Positions 26,141 to 35,949 of a stretch of 64,000 bases of DNA are shown here, one piece after another (the stretch's first letter is position 1; each line of letters opens with the position of its first letter). The notes below the pieces were generated by a model. The model worked only from the letters and a program-made list of their open reading frames with translations, ran no database searches and was not told where the DNA came from. The position numbers and the translations under genes are program-made. Source of the DNA: Bifidobacterium platyrrhinorum. Its GTDB lineage: Bacteria > Actinomycetota > Actinomycetes > Actinomycetales > Bifidobacteriaceae. The stretch covers positions 1 to 64,000 of the forward strand of contig NZ_WHZV01000010.1 in NCBI RefSeq assembly GCF_010667645.1. Direction: 5' to 3'.

Positions 26141-26217
26141 CGGACGGCATATGCGGGGCGCGACCGTAGGCTTGGCCGAACGGCCTGGAGTGTGTCGCGC
26201 CCCGCATATGCCATCCG
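26141..26217 (+). ncRNA. 29-nt-loop hairpin element, copy 1
   Basis: Arms 26146-26164 and 26194-26212 are perfectly complementary (19 bp); four more pairs after one mismatch extend to 26141 and 26217. The loop 26165-26193 is 29 nt and contains TTGGCCGAACGGCC with its own GGCC/GGCC stem. The identical loop recurs (inverted) at 45159-45187 and with one change at 44043-44071, while the arms differ. Function unknown; structured RNA or hairpin-shaped mobile element are both possible. Confidence 0.7.
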
Positions 26218-26273
26218 GCCCTCCGGCATACAAGGACGGGACGTCCCATCGGCCGGGCGATCCCACGGTGGGG

Positions 26274-26287
26274 TAGGGTAGAGGGTT
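26274..26287 (+). promoter_or_regulatory. -10 box for leaderless dnaG
   Basis: TAGGGT (26274-26279), 8 nt, then the dnaG ATG; no ribosome binding site. Confidence 0.5.
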
Positions 26288-28393
26288 ATGGCCGGAATGA
26301 TCAAGAAGGAAGACGTGGAGAAGGTGCGCGCCGCCGCGGACCTGTACGACATCGTATCCGCATCCGTCTCGCTCAAGCCCTCCGGCACCGGCACGTACGT
26401 CGGCCTGTGCCCGTTCCACGACGAGAAGACCGGCAGCTTCAACGTGCGCCCCGCGCTCGGCGTCTGGCACTGCTTCGGCTGCGGCCTGGGCGGCGACGTG
26501 TTCAAATTCGTCGAACAGCAGGAGAACATCGACTTCCGCGAGGCCGTCGAACTGCTCGCGGACAAGTACCACATCGAACTGCATTACGAGCAGAGCGGCA
26601 CGGGGCGCGCCGACGGGCATTCCGGCTCGAAGCGCGCGCGCCTGCTCGAGGCCAACGAGGAGGCGCAGCGCTTCTTCGTCTCCCAGATCATGACCAAGGA
26701 GGCGCTCGCCGCCCGCAAGCTCCTCGGCGGGCGCACGTTCAGCCAGGCCGACTGCGAACGCTTCGGCTGCGGATACGCGCCGCAGGGGTGGGACAACCTC
26801 GTGCGCCATCTCGCGTCGAAGGGCTTCACCCAGCAGGAGATGCTCGACGCGGGCCTCGCGCGTCAGGGCCAGCGCGGCGTCTACGACTATTTCCGCGGCC
26901 GCGTCACCTGGCCGATCCGCGATTCGACCGGCCGTACGCTCGGCTTCGGCGCCCGCAAGCTGTACGAGGACGACCAGATCGCCGCGAAGTACATCAACAC
27001 GCCGGACACGCAGCTGTACCGCAAGAACCAGGTGCTCTACGGCATCGACCTGGCGAAGAAGGCGATCGTGAAGAAGCGACAGGTGGTGATCGTCGAGGGG
27101 TACACGGACGTGATGGCCATGCACCTGGCCGGCGTGGACACGGCGATCGCCACGTGCGGCACCGCGTTCGGCGCCGAGCACGCGAAGATCGTGCGCCGTC
27201 TCATCGCCGACGATTCGCTCGGCGCGGTCCAGCTGGTGGGGCCGTTGAAGGTCGAGGGCCAGCCGCTGAGCTCGCGCATCGTGTTCACGTTCGACGGCGA
27301 CGCCGCCGGGCAGAAGGCCGCGCTGCACGCGTTCGGCCTCGATTCGGCGTTCCTGTCGCAGACGTTCGTCGCCGTGGCGGACGACAACCTCGACCCGTGC
27401 GATTTGAGGATCGAACGCGGCGACGAGGCGGTGCGCTCGCTCATCGGGCATGCGAAACCGCTCTACGATTTCGTCATCGACGCGGCGATCGGCCGGTTCG
27501 ACACGTCGTACACGACCGGGCAGATGGGCGCGGTCAAGGCGGTGGCGCCGCTGGTGGCGCAGATCCGCGACCGGTCGCTGCTCGACATCTACACGCGCAA
27601 GGCGACGCGCCGCATCGGCGTGGACCTGGACATCATGCGCCGCGAGGTGAACCAGGCGCGCCGGCGGCTGCATGTGCGCGACGAGGACGCGTACGCGCAG
27701 CGGCGCCGGTTCAACGCCGGTCCGGAACGCCGTGCGGACCCGGGCGCGGACCCGTACGCCAACCCGGCGGCGCGCCGCGCGCTCGAACGCCGCGACGCCG
27801 CCGAACAGACGTATTTCCGCATCGACGACGCCGTGTTCATCGCCGAACAGCAGTTCATGGCCGTGCTCATCCAGATCCCACGCGCCATCGACCCGTCGTG
27901 GTTCGGCGAACTGACGCTCGCGAACTTCATGACCCCGGTGTTCCGCACCCTGTTCCAGGCGGTGGCCGCCGCCGGCGGACTGCCCGGGGACGGTACCCCG
28001 CAGGGGCTGTGGATGCACAATCTCACCAAGGCGGGCGGGCCGATGCTCGAATCGACGATCAACGAACTGGCGGTCATGCCGTTGCCGTTGCCCGCCGACG
28101 GACGCCCGGCCTCCGGCGGCGGGGACGGGGACGGTTCCGGCGGCGCGGATCCGGGCGGCGGCCATGCCGACGAGCGGCTGCGGCCCGCCACCAAGGCGGA
28201 GCGCCGGTACGCCGCGGAACTGCTCGCCAAACTGCTCGACATGGGGCTCATGCGCCGCATCGGCGCGTCCCGGCGACGGATGGCGATGCTGCCGGACGGC
28301 GAGGAGAAGATCGCGCTGCTCGGCGAGGTGACCCGCATGGAGACCGCGCGCAAGGACCTGCAGTCCCAGGTGTACGGCAACAACATCGGCTGA
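26288..28393 (+). CDS. dnaG: DNA primase
   Basis: Makes RNA primers at the replication fork; 701 residues. The N-terminal CHC2 zinc ribbon is C41-P-F-H44...C62-F-G-C65; the N-terminal core ([18 protein letters not shown]) and the Toprim domain follow, the latter with [21 protein letters not shown] and the metal-binding [12 protein letters not shown]. The Toprim DGD pair is intact. The C-terminal helicase-binding region (about 480-701) has a Gly/Asp/Ser-rich linker near residues 600-625. There is a small insert in the Toprim domain ([17 protein letters not shown]). Start from ATG 26288 by conserved [14 protein letters not shown] and a -10 box 8 nt before it. Confidence 0.96.
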   Translation: MAGMIKKEDVEKVRAAADLYDIVSASVSLKPSGTGTYVGLCPFHDEKTGSFNVRPALGVWHCFGCGLGGDVFKFVEQQENIDFREAVELLADKYHIELHYEQSGTGRADGHSGSKRARLLEANEEAQRFFVSQIMTKEALAARKLLGGRTFSQADCERFGCGYAPQGWDNLVRHLASKGFTQQEMLDAGLARQGQRGVYDYFRGRVTWPIRDSTGRTLGFGARKLYEDDQIAAKYINTPDTQLYRKNQVLYGIDLAKKAIVKKRQVVIVEGYTDVMAMHLAGVDTAIATCGTAFGAEHAKIVRRLIADDSLGAVQLVGPLKVEGQPLSSRIVFTFDGDAAGQKAALHAFGLDSAFLSQTFVAVADDNLDPCDLRIERGDEAVRSLIGHAKPLYDFVIDAAIGRFDTSYTTGQMGAVKAVAPLVAQIRDRSLLDIYTRKATRRIGVDLDIMRREVNQARRRLHVRDEDAYAQRRRFNAGPERRADPGADPYANPAARRALERRDAAEQTYFRIDDAVFIAEQQFMAVLIQIPRAIDPSWFGELTLANFMTPVFRTLFQAVAAAGGLPGDGTPQGLWMHNLTKAGGPMLESTINELAVMPLPLPADGRPASGGGDGDGSGGADPGGGHADERLRPATKAERRYAAELLAKLLDMGLMRRIGASRRRMAMLPDGEEKIALLGEVTRMETARKDLQSQVYGNNIG

Positions 28394-28470
28394 CGGCGGC
28401 CGGCATCGGCCGGCCCGGCTCGGCGGGTCCTGCGGGTCGGACGGGGAGGGCCGTCGCGGCCCCGGCAAGG

Positions 28471-28552
28471 ATTGGACCGGTCGGAAAACCCGCGATTGGC
28501 CCCATCCAAATTGGACCGGTTTGGACCGGGCCGCGTGCGTGCGCCCGATAAT
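28471..28552 (+). promoter_or_regulatory. pdxS upstream direct repeats and promoter (candidate PdxR sites)
   Basis: ATTGGACCGG at 28471-28480 and 28510-28519, TTTGGACCGG at 28520-28529 and a partial ATTGGCCCC at 28495-28503, followed by a possible -10 box GATAAT (28547-28552). MocR/PdxR regulators typically bind direct repeats upstream of pdxS/pdxT, and such a gene lies downstream at 30356. Binding is inferred. Confidence 0.5.
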
Positions 28553-28610
28553 GGTCGGCGAAACCGTCCGGCAGGGGCCGGACGCACGCGGACATACGAA
28601 GGGAACACCG

Positions 28611-29486
28611 ATGACGCAGAACCGTGCCGAACTCAACCGCAACCTCGCCCAGATGCTCAAGGGCGGCGTGATCATGGACGTGACCACGCCCGAACAGGCG
28701 AAGATCGCCCAGGACGCCGGCGCCTGCGCCGTCATGGCGCTCGAACGCATCCCCGCCGACATCCGCGCCGCCGGCGGCGTGAGCCGCATGAGCGACCCGG
28801 CCATGATCAAGGGCATCCAGGAGGCCGTGTCCATCCCGGTCATGGCGAAGGTGCGCATCGGCCACATCGCCGAGGCCCGCATCCTGCAGGCCATCGACAT
28901 CGACTACATCGACGAGTCCGAGGTGCTCTCCCCGGCCGACGACGTCTACCACATCGACAAGAACCGGTTCGACGTGCCGTTCGTGTGCGGTGCGAAGAAC
29001 CTCGGCGAGGCGCTGCGCCGCATCGCCGAAGGTGCGGCCATGATCCGCACCAAGGGCGAGCCGGGCACTGGCGACGTGATCCAGGCCGTGCGCCACATGC
29101 GCACAATGAACAAGCAGATCCACGAGCTCGTCTCCCTGCGCGACGACGAGGTGTACGAGGCGGCCAAGCAGCTCGCCGTGCCGTACGACCTCGCCAGGTA
29201 CGTGCACGACAACGGACGTCTGCCCGTCGTCAACTTCGCCGCCGGCGGCGTCGCCACCCCGGCCGACGCGGCCCTGATGATGGAGCTCGGCGCCGAGGGC
29301 GTGTTCGTCGGCTCCGGCATCTTCAAGTCCGGCGACCCGGCCAAGCGCGCCGCCGCCATCGTCAAGGCGACCGCCAACTGGCAGGACGCCGACCTGCTCG
29401 CCAGGCTCTCCGAGAACCTCGGCGAGGCCATGGTCGGCATCAACGAGGACGAGATCCAGACCATCATGGCCGCCCGAGGCGAGTGA
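28611..29486 (+). CDS. pdxS: pyridoxal 5'-phosphate synthase subunit PdxS
   Basis: Synthase subunit of the DXP-independent vitamin B6 pathway; makes PLP from ribose-5-P, glyceraldehyde-3-P and ammonia. 291 residues, normal length. Conserved blocks include [33 protein letters not shown], the active-site MAKVRIGH region, DYIDESEVL and [16 protein letters not shown] with the phosphate-binding GSGIFKS. ATG 28611 has AAGGGAA upstream. pdxT follows 18 nt later. The complex is a PdxS dodecamer loaded with PdxT. Confidence 0.97.
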   Translation: MTQNRAELNRNLAQMLKGGVIMDVTTPEQAKIAQDAGACAVMALERIPADIRAAGGVSRMSDPAMIKGIQEAVSIPVMAKVRIGHIAEARILQAIDIDYIDESEVLSPADDVYHIDKNRFDVPFVCGAKNLGEALRRIAEGAAMIRTKGEPGTGDVIQAVRHMRTMNKQIHELVSLRDDEVYEAAKQLAVPYDLARYVHDNGRLPVVNFAAGGVATPADAALMMELGAEGVFVGSGIFKSGDPAKRAAAIVKATANWQDADLLARLSENLGEAMVGINEDEIQTIMAARGE

Positions 29487-29504
29487 GACCCGGAGGCGAT
29501 TGAC

Positions 29505-30149
29505 ATGGTCGTAGCGGTCGAATACATCTCCAAGGAGGAGTCCGACGGCGTGGAATCCGGGCAGGACCGGCACGGCGTGACCGGCATCCTCGCCGTGCAG
29601 GGCGCGTTCGCGGAACACGCCGCCGTGCTCGACAGGCTCGGCGCGCCGTGGAAGCTGCTGCGCGCCGCCGAGGACTTCGACGACTCCATCGACCGGGTGA
29701 TTCTGCCCGGCGGCGAATCCACCACGCAAGGCAAGCTCCTGCACTCCACCGGCCTGTTCGAGCCGATCGCCGAGCACATCAAGGCCGGCAAGCCCGTGTT
29801 CGGCACCTGCGCCGGCATGATCCTGCTCGCGAAGAGGCTCGACAACGACGAGCACGTGTACTTCGGCGCGCTCGACGCCGTCGTGCGCCGCAACGCGTAC
29901 GGCCGCCAGCTGGGCAGCTTCGCCGCCACCGCCGACTTCGGCGAGCCCGGGGACGCCGGGTACATCAAGGATTTCCCGCTCGTGTTCATCCGCGGGCCGT
30001 ACGTCGTCTCCGTCGGCGGGTCGGCGCGCGTCGAAACCGAGGTCGACGGGCATCCGGTGGCGCTGCGCCAGGGCGGCATCCTCGCCACCGCGTTCCACCC
30101 GGAACTCACCGACGACACGCGCCTGCACGAGCTGTTCCTCTCCCTGTAG
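29505..30149 (+). CDS. pdxT: pyridoxal 5'-phosphate synthase glutaminase subunit PdxT
   Basis: Class I glutaminase supplying ammonia to PdxS. 214 residues with the nucleophile Cys in FGTCAGMILL (about C102), LPGGESTT, and the C-terminal His/Glu of AFHPELTDD. It carries about 25 extra N-terminal residues (MVVAVEYISKEESDGVES...) before the conserved GILAVQGAFAEH; the start is kept because GGAGG stands 9 nt upstream, but a later start cannot be excluded. Operon with pdxS. Confidence 0.95.
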   Translation: MVVAVEYISKEESDGVESGQDRHGVTGILAVQGAFAEHAAVLDRLGAPWKLLRAAEDFDDSIDRVILPGGESTTQGKLLHSTGLFEPIAEHIKAGKPVFGTCAGMILLAKRLDNDEHVYFGALDAVVRRNAYGRQLGSFAATADFGEPGDAGYIKDFPLVFIRGPYVVSVGGSARVETEVDGHPVALRQGGILATAFHPELTDDTRLHELFLSL

Positions 30150-30184
30150 CGCTCCCCGTGGCCCGGGGCGGTGCCCGGCAATCG

Positions 30185-30270
30185 CCCATGGTGCGGTGTG
30201 AAGATGATGTGGAACGGCCATTTCCCGCCGTTTTGCGTCGGCGCACCATGGGAGTTTCACCGCATCATGG
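30185..30270. repeat. CCATGGTGCGG nested hairpin element, copy B
   Basis: CCCATGGTGCG (30185-30195) pairs with CGCACCATGGG (30242-30252); inside, AACGGC (30213-30218) pairs with GCCGTT (30227-30232). A half-copy CCGCATCATGGG follows. Same plan as 16763-16833 with different intervening sequence. Confidence 0.7.
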
Positions 30271-30355
30271 GATAATCGTCGGAAGGATTGCCGAAAAGGA
30301 GCGGCGGCGGGGAAGTCGCCCCGATGCGGATACGGGAAGGGAAAGGACGGTGGCC

Positions 30356-31900
30356 ATGCGGCTGGAACTCGACCGGCGTGCGAGCGTGCCGATGTACCGG
30401 CAGCTGGCCGCACAGCTGCGCGAACGCATCGTCTCCGGCGAGCTCGCCGAAGGCTACCGGCTGCCGCCCGAGCGCGAGCTCGCCGCACGCCTCGGCGTCA
30501 ACCGCACCACCGTCCTGCAGGCGTACCAACGGCTCAAGGACGAAGGCCTCGTCGCGTCGAAGGTCGGCAAGGGCACGTTCGTGACCCCGGCGGGCGGCGC
30601 CGGTGCGCGGCCATCGCCCGGTACGATCCGCACGATCCGCGACGCCGGCGTCCCCGCGCACGACGGCACGCCCGAGCCGTCCGTCATCCGGCCCCCGTGG
30701 TCGGTGCTGTTCAGCGACTACTCCAACCGGTTCACCTACCATGACATCGCCGAGATCGACCGCGCCCGGCGCGGGGGAGCGGACGGACGCGTCATCGACT
30801 TCGCGACCGGCTCGCCCAACCCGGCGGACATCCCCGACGACCTGCTGCGCGCGGTGAGCCTCGAGGCGTTCGCCTCGCACGAGTTCGACGGCCAGCCGGA
30901 ATCGCCCATCGAAGGCTTCGACGAGCTGCGCGCGCTGCTCGCCGAACACATGCGCACGCGCGGCGTCGCCTGCGAGGCGCGCAACGTCATGGTCCTGTCC
31001 GGATCCGAACAGGGCATCGACCTCATCGTGCGCGCGTTCGTGAACCCGGGCGACCGCGTGCTCGTCGAACAGTCCACGTTCTTCCCCGCGTTGCAGACGT
31101 TCCGCTCCGCCGACGCGTCGATCGTCGGCGTGCCGGTCGACGCCGACGGCATGCGCACCGATTTGCTCGAGGGCTACTGCGCGCGCTTCCGGCCCAAGAT
31201 CATCTACACCATCCCCACCTTCCACAACCCCACCGGCACGACGATGCCGATGGAGCGCCGCCGCAGGCTCGTCGACGTGGCGCGCCGCCACCAGTGTCTC
31301 ATCGTCGAGGACGACGCCTACGGGGAGCTGTGGTACGGCGGGAACGGGGACGGCGACCGCCCCGTGCCGCTCGCCGGCATGGAGAACGCCGGATACGTGA
31401 TGTACCTGTCCACGTTCTCGAAGACCGTCACCTCCGGGCTGCGCACCGGATGGGTGGCGGCCGACCCGCACGTCATCGCGCGTCTGGCCGCATTGCGGCG
31501 CATGGTCGACCAGCATACGAGCACGTCGTCGCAGCGCATCTGCCTCGAACTGCTTAAGGAGGGGCGCATCGCCGGGCACGTGCGCGACCTGACCGCCGCC
31601 TACCGACGCCGCCGAGACACGGCCGTCGCCGCGCTGGAACGGCATGCGCCGCAAGGCATGCGATGGACCGTGCCGCAGGGCGGATACTACATCTGGGTCT
31701 CGCTGCCCGACGGCGTGCGCGCGCTCGACCTGCTCGCCCGGTGCCGCACGCTCGGCGTCACGTTCATGCCCGGCGGCGTGTTCGACGTGGACGAGACCGA
31801 CGAGACGCACATCCGCCTCAACATGGTCCGCCCCGACGCACGCGACCTGGAGGACGGCATCCGCCTGGTCTGCGACGCCGTGCGCGCCATGACGCGTTGA
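30356..31900 (+). CDS. pdxR: MocR-family regulator (GntR winged helix plus aminotransferase domain), probable PdxR
   Basis: 514 residues: an N-terminal GntR winged helix (VPMYRQLAAQLRERIVSGEL, LGVNRTTVLQAYQRLKDEGL) and, after a linker, a fold-type I aminotransferase domain with PLP Lys in TFSKTVTSGLRTGW (about K356), HNPTGTTMP and EDDAYGELWYGG. MocR proteins use PLP as ligand, and this one stands directly after pdxS-pdxT, so PdxR is the best guess. Start ATG 30356 has AAGGGAAAGGA upstream; GTG 30350 is in frame too. The direct repeats before pdxS would be its targets. Confidence 0.85.
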   Translation: MRLELDRRASVPMYRQLAAQLRERIVSGELAEGYRLPPERELAARLGVNRTTVLQAYQRLKDEGLVASKVGKGTFVTPAGGAGARPSPGTIRTIRDAGVPAHDGTPEPSVIRPPWSVLFSDYSNRFTYHDIAEIDRARRGGADGRVIDFATGSPNPADIPDDLLRAVSLEAFASHEFDGQPESPIEGFDELRALLAEHMRTRGVACEARNVMVLSGSEQGIDLIVRAFVNPGDRVLVEQSTFFPALQTFRSADASIVGVPVDADGMRTDLLEGYCARFRPKIIYTIPTFHNPTGTTMPMERRRRLVDVARRHQCLIVEDDAYGELWYGGNGDGDRPVPLAGMENAGYVMYLSTFSKTVTSGLRTGWVAADPHVIARLAALRRMVDQHTSTSSQRICLELLKEGRIAGHVRDLTAAYRRRRDTAVAALERHAPQGMRWTVPQGGYYIWVSLPDGVRALDLLARCRTLGVTFMPGGVFDVDETDETHIRLNMVRPDARDLEDGIRLVCDAVRAMTR

Positions 31901-31922
31901 CGGGCGGCGCCGCGGGCCGGGC

Positions 31923-31936
31923 TACCATGGTCCTCC
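31923..31936 (+). promoter_or_regulatory. -10 box for leaderless peptidase gene
   Basis: TACCAT (31923-31928), 8 nt, then ATG 31937; no ribosome binding site. Confidence 0.5.
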
Positions 31937-33109
31937 ATGGGAACGAATGCCATATGGAACCATGACCTGTACGACGGCCCCGCGGGGAAGCGGGACCTCA
32001 TCACCGACGTGCCCGGCGTGAGGGTCGGCCACGTCACGCTGCGCTCGCCCGACGGCGCCGCGCCCACGATCCGCACCGGCGTGACCGCCATCGTGCCGCC
32101 CGGCGACTGTTTCGCAAGCAAACCGCCCGCCGCCGCATACGTGTCCAACGGCTTCGGCAAGTCGATGGGACTCGTGCAGGTCGAGGAGCTCGGCAGCCTC
32201 GAAACGCCGATCCTCATGACCAACACGCTCTCCTGCGGCGCCTGCTTCGACGCGCTCGTGGACCACGCGCTCACCGGCCACCCCGCCATCGGCGTCGACA
32301 CCGGCACGGTGAACCCGGTGGTCATGGAATGCAACGACGGTCCCATCAACTCGATACGCGCCCGCGCCGTCACGCCGGCGCACGGGCTGGAGGCGATCGC
32401 CGCGGCCGGCGAGGACTTCGACGAGGGAGACGTGGGCGCCGGCACGGGCATGACCTGCTTCGGCCTCAAAGGCGGCATCGGGTCGGCCTCGCGCGTGGTG
32501 CGCGTGGACGGGCGCGACCATGTGCTCGGCGTGCTGGTGCTCACGAACTTCGGTTCGCGCGAATGCCTGCGTCTCAATGGCGAGCCGGTCGGCCTGCGCC
32601 TCGCCGAAGCGGAACACGCCGCCCCGGCATCGGCCTCGGACGGGACCGACGCCGTGGGCGCGGCCGGCGCCGGCGAGGACAAGGGCAGCATCGTCGCGGT
32701 CATCGCCACCGACCTGCCGGCCGATTCACGCCAGCTGAGGCGCATGGCCAAGCGCGTCACCGTCGGCATCGCGCGCTGCGGCGGCTACATCGGCAACGGC
32801 AGCGGCGAGATCGTCGTCGCGTTCAGCACCGCCAACCGCATCGACCATTGGGCCGGCGACGACCAGACCACACCGTCCGACCATCCCACGCCCGCCGGCG
32901 GGCCGCTCATCGAGACCGTGACACGGCTCAACGAGAACGCGATGGACCGATGCTTCCGCGCCGTGGCCGCCGCAAGCGAGGAGGCCATCGTCAGCTCGCT
33001 GCTCCACGCGCGCGGCGTGCGCGGCCGCGACGGCAAGGTCACCCCCTCGCTGCGCGACGCGTTGCGTGAGGCGGGACTGGAATTGCCGGAATCCCTGGCG
33101 GAGGCGTAG
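31937..33109 (+). CDS. P1 family peptidase (DmpA/BapA-type aminopeptidase)
   Basis: 390-residue self-processing hydrolase of the DmpA/beta-peptidyl aminopeptidase family. Family marks are ITDVPGVRVGHVTL near the N-terminus, TGVTAIVP, the NGFGKSMGLVQVEELG block, NTLSCGACFDALVDH, and the cleavage site NFG-SRE, where the Gly-Ser bond (about G206-S207) would be cut to expose the Ser nucleophile. Substrates are N-terminal amino acids or beta-peptides, not readable here. The start is leaderless. The isoaspartyl peptidase gene follows on the same strand after 180 nt, which has no gene. Confidence 0.88.
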   Translation: MGTNAIWNHDLYDGPAGKRDLITDVPGVRVGHVTLRSPDGAAPTIRTGVTAIVPPGDCFASKPPAAAYVSNGFGKSMGLVQVEELGSLETPILMTNTLSCGACFDALVDHALTGHPAIGVDTGTVNPVVMECNDGPINSIRARAVTPAHGLEAIAAAGEDFDEGDVGAGTGMTCFGLKGGIGSASRVVRVDGRDHVLGVLVLTNFGSRECLRLNGEPVGLRLAEAEHAAPASASDGTDAVGAAGAGEDKGSIVAVIATDLPADSRQLRRMAKRVTVGIARCGGYIGNGSGEIVVAFSTANRIDHWAGDDQTTPSDHPTPAGGPLIETVTRLNENAMDRCFRAVAAASEEAIVSSLLHARGVRGRDGKVTPSLRDALREAGLELPESLAEA

Positions 33110-33289
33110 CGCACCTGCGGTGTGGCCGTATGGTCGCGTTGCACGCCGCGGCCGCGTATCATACACATGGCGCATGCGGCGCCGGGCGACCGGGGCCGCG
33201 GCGCGGACATCACGACGCAGGAAGCACGGCCCCGCGCATCCGTCGGTCTTCGACGGCACGGGCCGGCAAGGAAAGGGACAACAGACACT

Positions 33290-34225
33290 ATGGGCACGGC
33301 ATCGTCCACATCTCCGGTGACCGCCATCTCGGCGGGCAGCGAAAGCGGCATCACCCTGATCATCCACGCGGGCGCGGGCAGCCGCGGCAAGCGCAGCACG
33401 CCGGAACGCATCGCGCAGGTCGAGAAGGACCTCAACCGCGCGCTCGACGCCGGCTACGCGCTGCTCGAGGCGGGCGCGCCGGCCCACGAGGCCGTCATCG
33501 CCGCCATCCACGTGATGGAGGATTCCCCCGAATTCAACGCGGGCCACGGCGCCGCGCTCACCAGCGACGGCATCGCCCAGATGGACGCCTGCCTGATGAC
33601 CGGCGACGGCGAGGTCGGCGCGGTCACCGGCGTGTCCACGGTGAGGAACCCGATCGACGCGGCCCGCGCGGTCAAGGAACAGACCAAGCACGTGCTGTTC
33701 GCCGACCCGACCGACGGCGAGATCGCCGACTGGGGCGTCGCGACCGAACCCAACGAGTACTTCATCACCGAGCAGCGGCGCCAGTCGCTCGCCGAGGCGC
33801 AGTCCGGCGGCGACGAGTGGGAGAAGCACGGCACCATCGGCGCCGTGGCCCGCGACGTGAACGGCGACATCGCCGCCGGCACGTCCACCGGCGGCATCAC
33901 CAACCAGATGCACGGCCGCGTCGGCGATTCGCCGCTGCCCGGCTGCGGCACCTTCGCCGACCAGCGCACCGTGGCGGTCTCCTGCACCGGCATCGGCGAG
34001 GCGTTCATCAAGGTCGTCGCCGCGCACCAGGTGTCCGACCGCGTGCGCTTCGCCGGCGAGTCCGTGCACGACGCCGCCGTCGCCACGCTCGACGAGGTCG
34101 CCGCCCACCACGGCGACGGCGGCATGATCGTCCTGCCCGCCCAGGGCCGCGGCGTCATCGCCTACAACAGCGAGATGATGAACCTCGGCTACCGCAGCGC
34201 GGATGGCGGCATGGTGCAAGGCTGA
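33290..34225 (+). CDS. isoaspartyl peptidase / plant-type L-asparaginase
   Basis: Ntn-hydrolase of 311 residues that matures by self-cleavage before Thr. The N-terminal IIHAGAGS block, FNAGHGAALTSDG, and the nucleophile in EKHGTIGAVARD (about T182) followed by AAGTSTGG are all present; together they are diagnostic. It hydrolyses beta-aspartyl dipeptides or asparagine. AAGGAAAGGG lies about 13 nt before ATG 33290; the upstream in-frame start at 33122 is not supported. It ends shortly before a strong bidirectional terminator. Confidence 0.92.
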   Translation: MGTASSTSPVTAISAGSESGITLIIHAGAGSRGKRSTPERIAQVEKDLNRALDAGYALLEAGAPAHEAVIAAIHVMEDSPEFNAGHGAALTSDGIAQMDACLMTGDGEVGAVTGVSTVRNPIDAARAVKEQTKHVLFADPTDGEIADWGVATEPNEYFITEQRRQSLAEAQSGGDEWEKHGTIGAVARDVNGDIAAGTSTGGITNQMHGRVGDSPLPGCGTFADQRTVAVSCTGIGEAFIKVVAAHQVSDRVRFAGESVHDAAVATLDEVAAHHGDGGMIVLPAQGRGVIAYNSEMMNLGYRSADGGMVQG

Positions 34226-34244
34226 TAATCTCCTGTGAACGAAA

Positions 34245-34272
34245 AGCCCCGACGGGAAATCCCGTCGGGGCT
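34245..34272. terminator. bidirectional terminator
   Basis: AGCCCCGACGGG (34245-34256), AAAT loop, CCCGTCGGGGCT (34261-34272), flanked by AAAA on the left and TCTCTC on the right. It separates the convergent peptidase (+) and binding protein (-). Confidence 0.88.
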
Positions 34273-34314
34273 CTCTCATACGGTCACGCGGCCAGGCCGC
34301 GCCGCATCACCGCG

Positions 34315-35949
34315 TCACTTGGTGATGGTGTTGTACGTGGGCATGTTCGTGTAGTCGAACTGCACGTTCTTCACGTTCTGCGCGGAGACGGCCGCCACGT
34401 TGTCGCACCACAGCGGGATGGACGGCAGGTCCTGCATGAGGATCTCCTGGGCGGTGCGCAGGGCCTCGGTGCGCTTGGTCACGTCGGTCTGCGACAGGGC
34501 GTTGGCCAGGGCGGCGTCGAACTCGGGGTTCTTGTAGTCGCCGTCGTTGGAGCCGTGGCCGTCCGCGGAGGCGGAGGCGTACAGCGGGGTCATGTAGTCC
34601 TCGGCGGACGGGTAGTCGAGCATCCAGCCGGAACGGAACGCGGTGGAGATGCTGCGGTCGGTGACGCGCTCGCGGATGTCGCTGAACGTCGGGTAGGCGT
34701 CGCCCTGGGCGTCGATGCCGAGCGTGTTCTTGAGCTGGTTGGACACGGCGTCGACCCACTGCTTGTGGCCGCCGTCGGCGTTGTAGGCGATCTTGAAGCT
34801 GCCGCTCCACGGGGAGATGGCGTCGGCCTTCTTCCACAGCTCCTTGGCCTTGGTCGGGTTGTACTCGAGGTTCTCCTCGCCCTTGAGCGTCTTGGAGTAT
34901 TCGGGCACCAGCGGCGAGGTGAAGTCGGTGGCCACGGTCTTCGTGTTCGAGTACACCTTCTCGACGATCTGCTTGCGGTTGATGGCCATGGAGATGGCCT
35001 GGCGGCGCAGCTGGCCCTCCTCGTCGAAGCCGAAGTGGTCGAGGCGCTCCGGGATCACGAAGCCCTGGTAGGAGGAGCCCGGCTGGCTGTAGGCGGTCAC
35101 GCTCTTGTTGGAGCGGAAGGTCTTGACGGCGCTGGCGGGCACCTCGTCGAGCACGTCGAGGTTGCCGGAGAGCACGTCGGAGTAGGCGGCGTTCTCATCG
35201 GTGTAGACGCGGAACTCGATGCCGTCGTTCTTCACGGTGCGCGAACCCTTGTAGTCGGGGTTCTTCACCACGGTGATGTCCTTGCCGACGTTCCACGACT
35301 TGAGCTTGTACGGGCCGTTGCCGACCGGGTTCTTGCCGAACGCCTTGATGTCCTTGTAGGCCACGGACGGCAGCGGGAAGAACGACTGGTGGGCGATCTG
35401 GACCGGGAAGACGGAATCCGGGTGGTCGAGGGTCACGACCAGCGTGTGGTCGTCCTTGACCTCAAGGCCGCTCAGCTGCGCGTCGTCGGCCACGTTCGGG
35501 TCCTGAAGCTCGTCGTAGCCCTTGATGATGGACATGCGGCTCGCCTGCTTCATGGCGTGCTTCACGTTCGCCGCGTAGCTCCACGCCTTGGCGAACGATT
35601 CGGCGGTCACGGCCTCGCCGTTGGTGAACTTCCAGCCGTCCTTGATCTTGATGGTGTACTGGGTGGCGTCGTCGTTCGGCGTGATGGACTTGGCGACCTC
35701 GAGGTGCTGCTTGCCCTTGACGTCGTAGCTGACCAGACCCTCGAACAGGTAGCGGATGACCTTGCCGCCGCCCATCTCGTTGGTGTCGGCGGGCACCAGC
35801 GGGCTCTGCGGTTCGGTGTTGTTCACCGAGATGATGGTCTGTCCGTCGGACTGCGACGAGCTGGACGAGCCGCCGCAGGCGGCCGCCGTGAACAGCATCG
35901 CGCAGGCCGCGCCCAGGGCGGCGATGCGCTTGGCATGGGTTGAGAACAT
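34315..35949 (-). CDS. oligopeptide-binding lipoprotein (OppA family), orphan
   Basis: 544-residue family 5 solute-binding protein. Signal peptide with lipobox LFTAAAC (Cys about residue 25), then a Ser/Gly linker and the binding domain; GGGKVIRYLFEGLVSYD and GNGPYKLKSW are OppA-type blocks. No permease or ATPase genes adjoin it, so it probably works with transporter subunits encoded elsewhere. It is not close to the binding protein at 3238, which lacks a lipobox. AAGAAAG-type purine sequence stands before the start. Confidence 0.92.
   Translation of the reverse strand: MFSTHAKRIAALGAACAMLFTAAACGGSSSSSQSDGQTIISVNNTEPQSPLVPADTNEMGGGKVIRYLFEGLVSYDVKGKQHLEVAKSITPNDDATQYTIKIKDGWKFTNGEAVTAESFAKAWSYAANVKHAMKQASRMSIIKGYDELQDPNVADDAQLSGLEVKDDHTLVVTLDHPDSVFPVQIAHQSFFPLPSVAYKDIKAFGKNPVGNGPYKLKSWNVGKDITVVKNPDYKGSRTVKNDGIEFRVYTDENAAYSDVLSGNLDVLDEVPASAVKTFRSNKSVTAYSQPGSSYQGFVIPERLDHFGFDEEGQLRRQAISMAINRKQIVEKVYSNTKTVATDFTSPLVPEYSKTLKGEENLEYNPTKAKELWKKADAISPWSGSFKIAYNADGGHKQWVDAVSNQLKNTLGIDAQGDAYPTFSDIRERVTDRSISTAFRSGWMLDYPSAEDYMTPLYASASADGHGSNDGDYKNPEFDAALANALSQTDVTKRTEALRTAQEILMQDLPSIPLWCDNVAAVSAQNVKNVQFDYTNMPTYNTITK

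Noticed and set aside
28394..28610. Structured RNA or riboswitch upstream of pdxS
   Set aside because: The region is better explained by direct repeats and a promoter; no stable long stem was found.
33130..35943. 937-codon plus-strand frame over the isoaspartyl peptidase and binding protein
   Set aside because: It runs through a strong bidirectional terminator and across two genes on opposite strands; translation has no domain.
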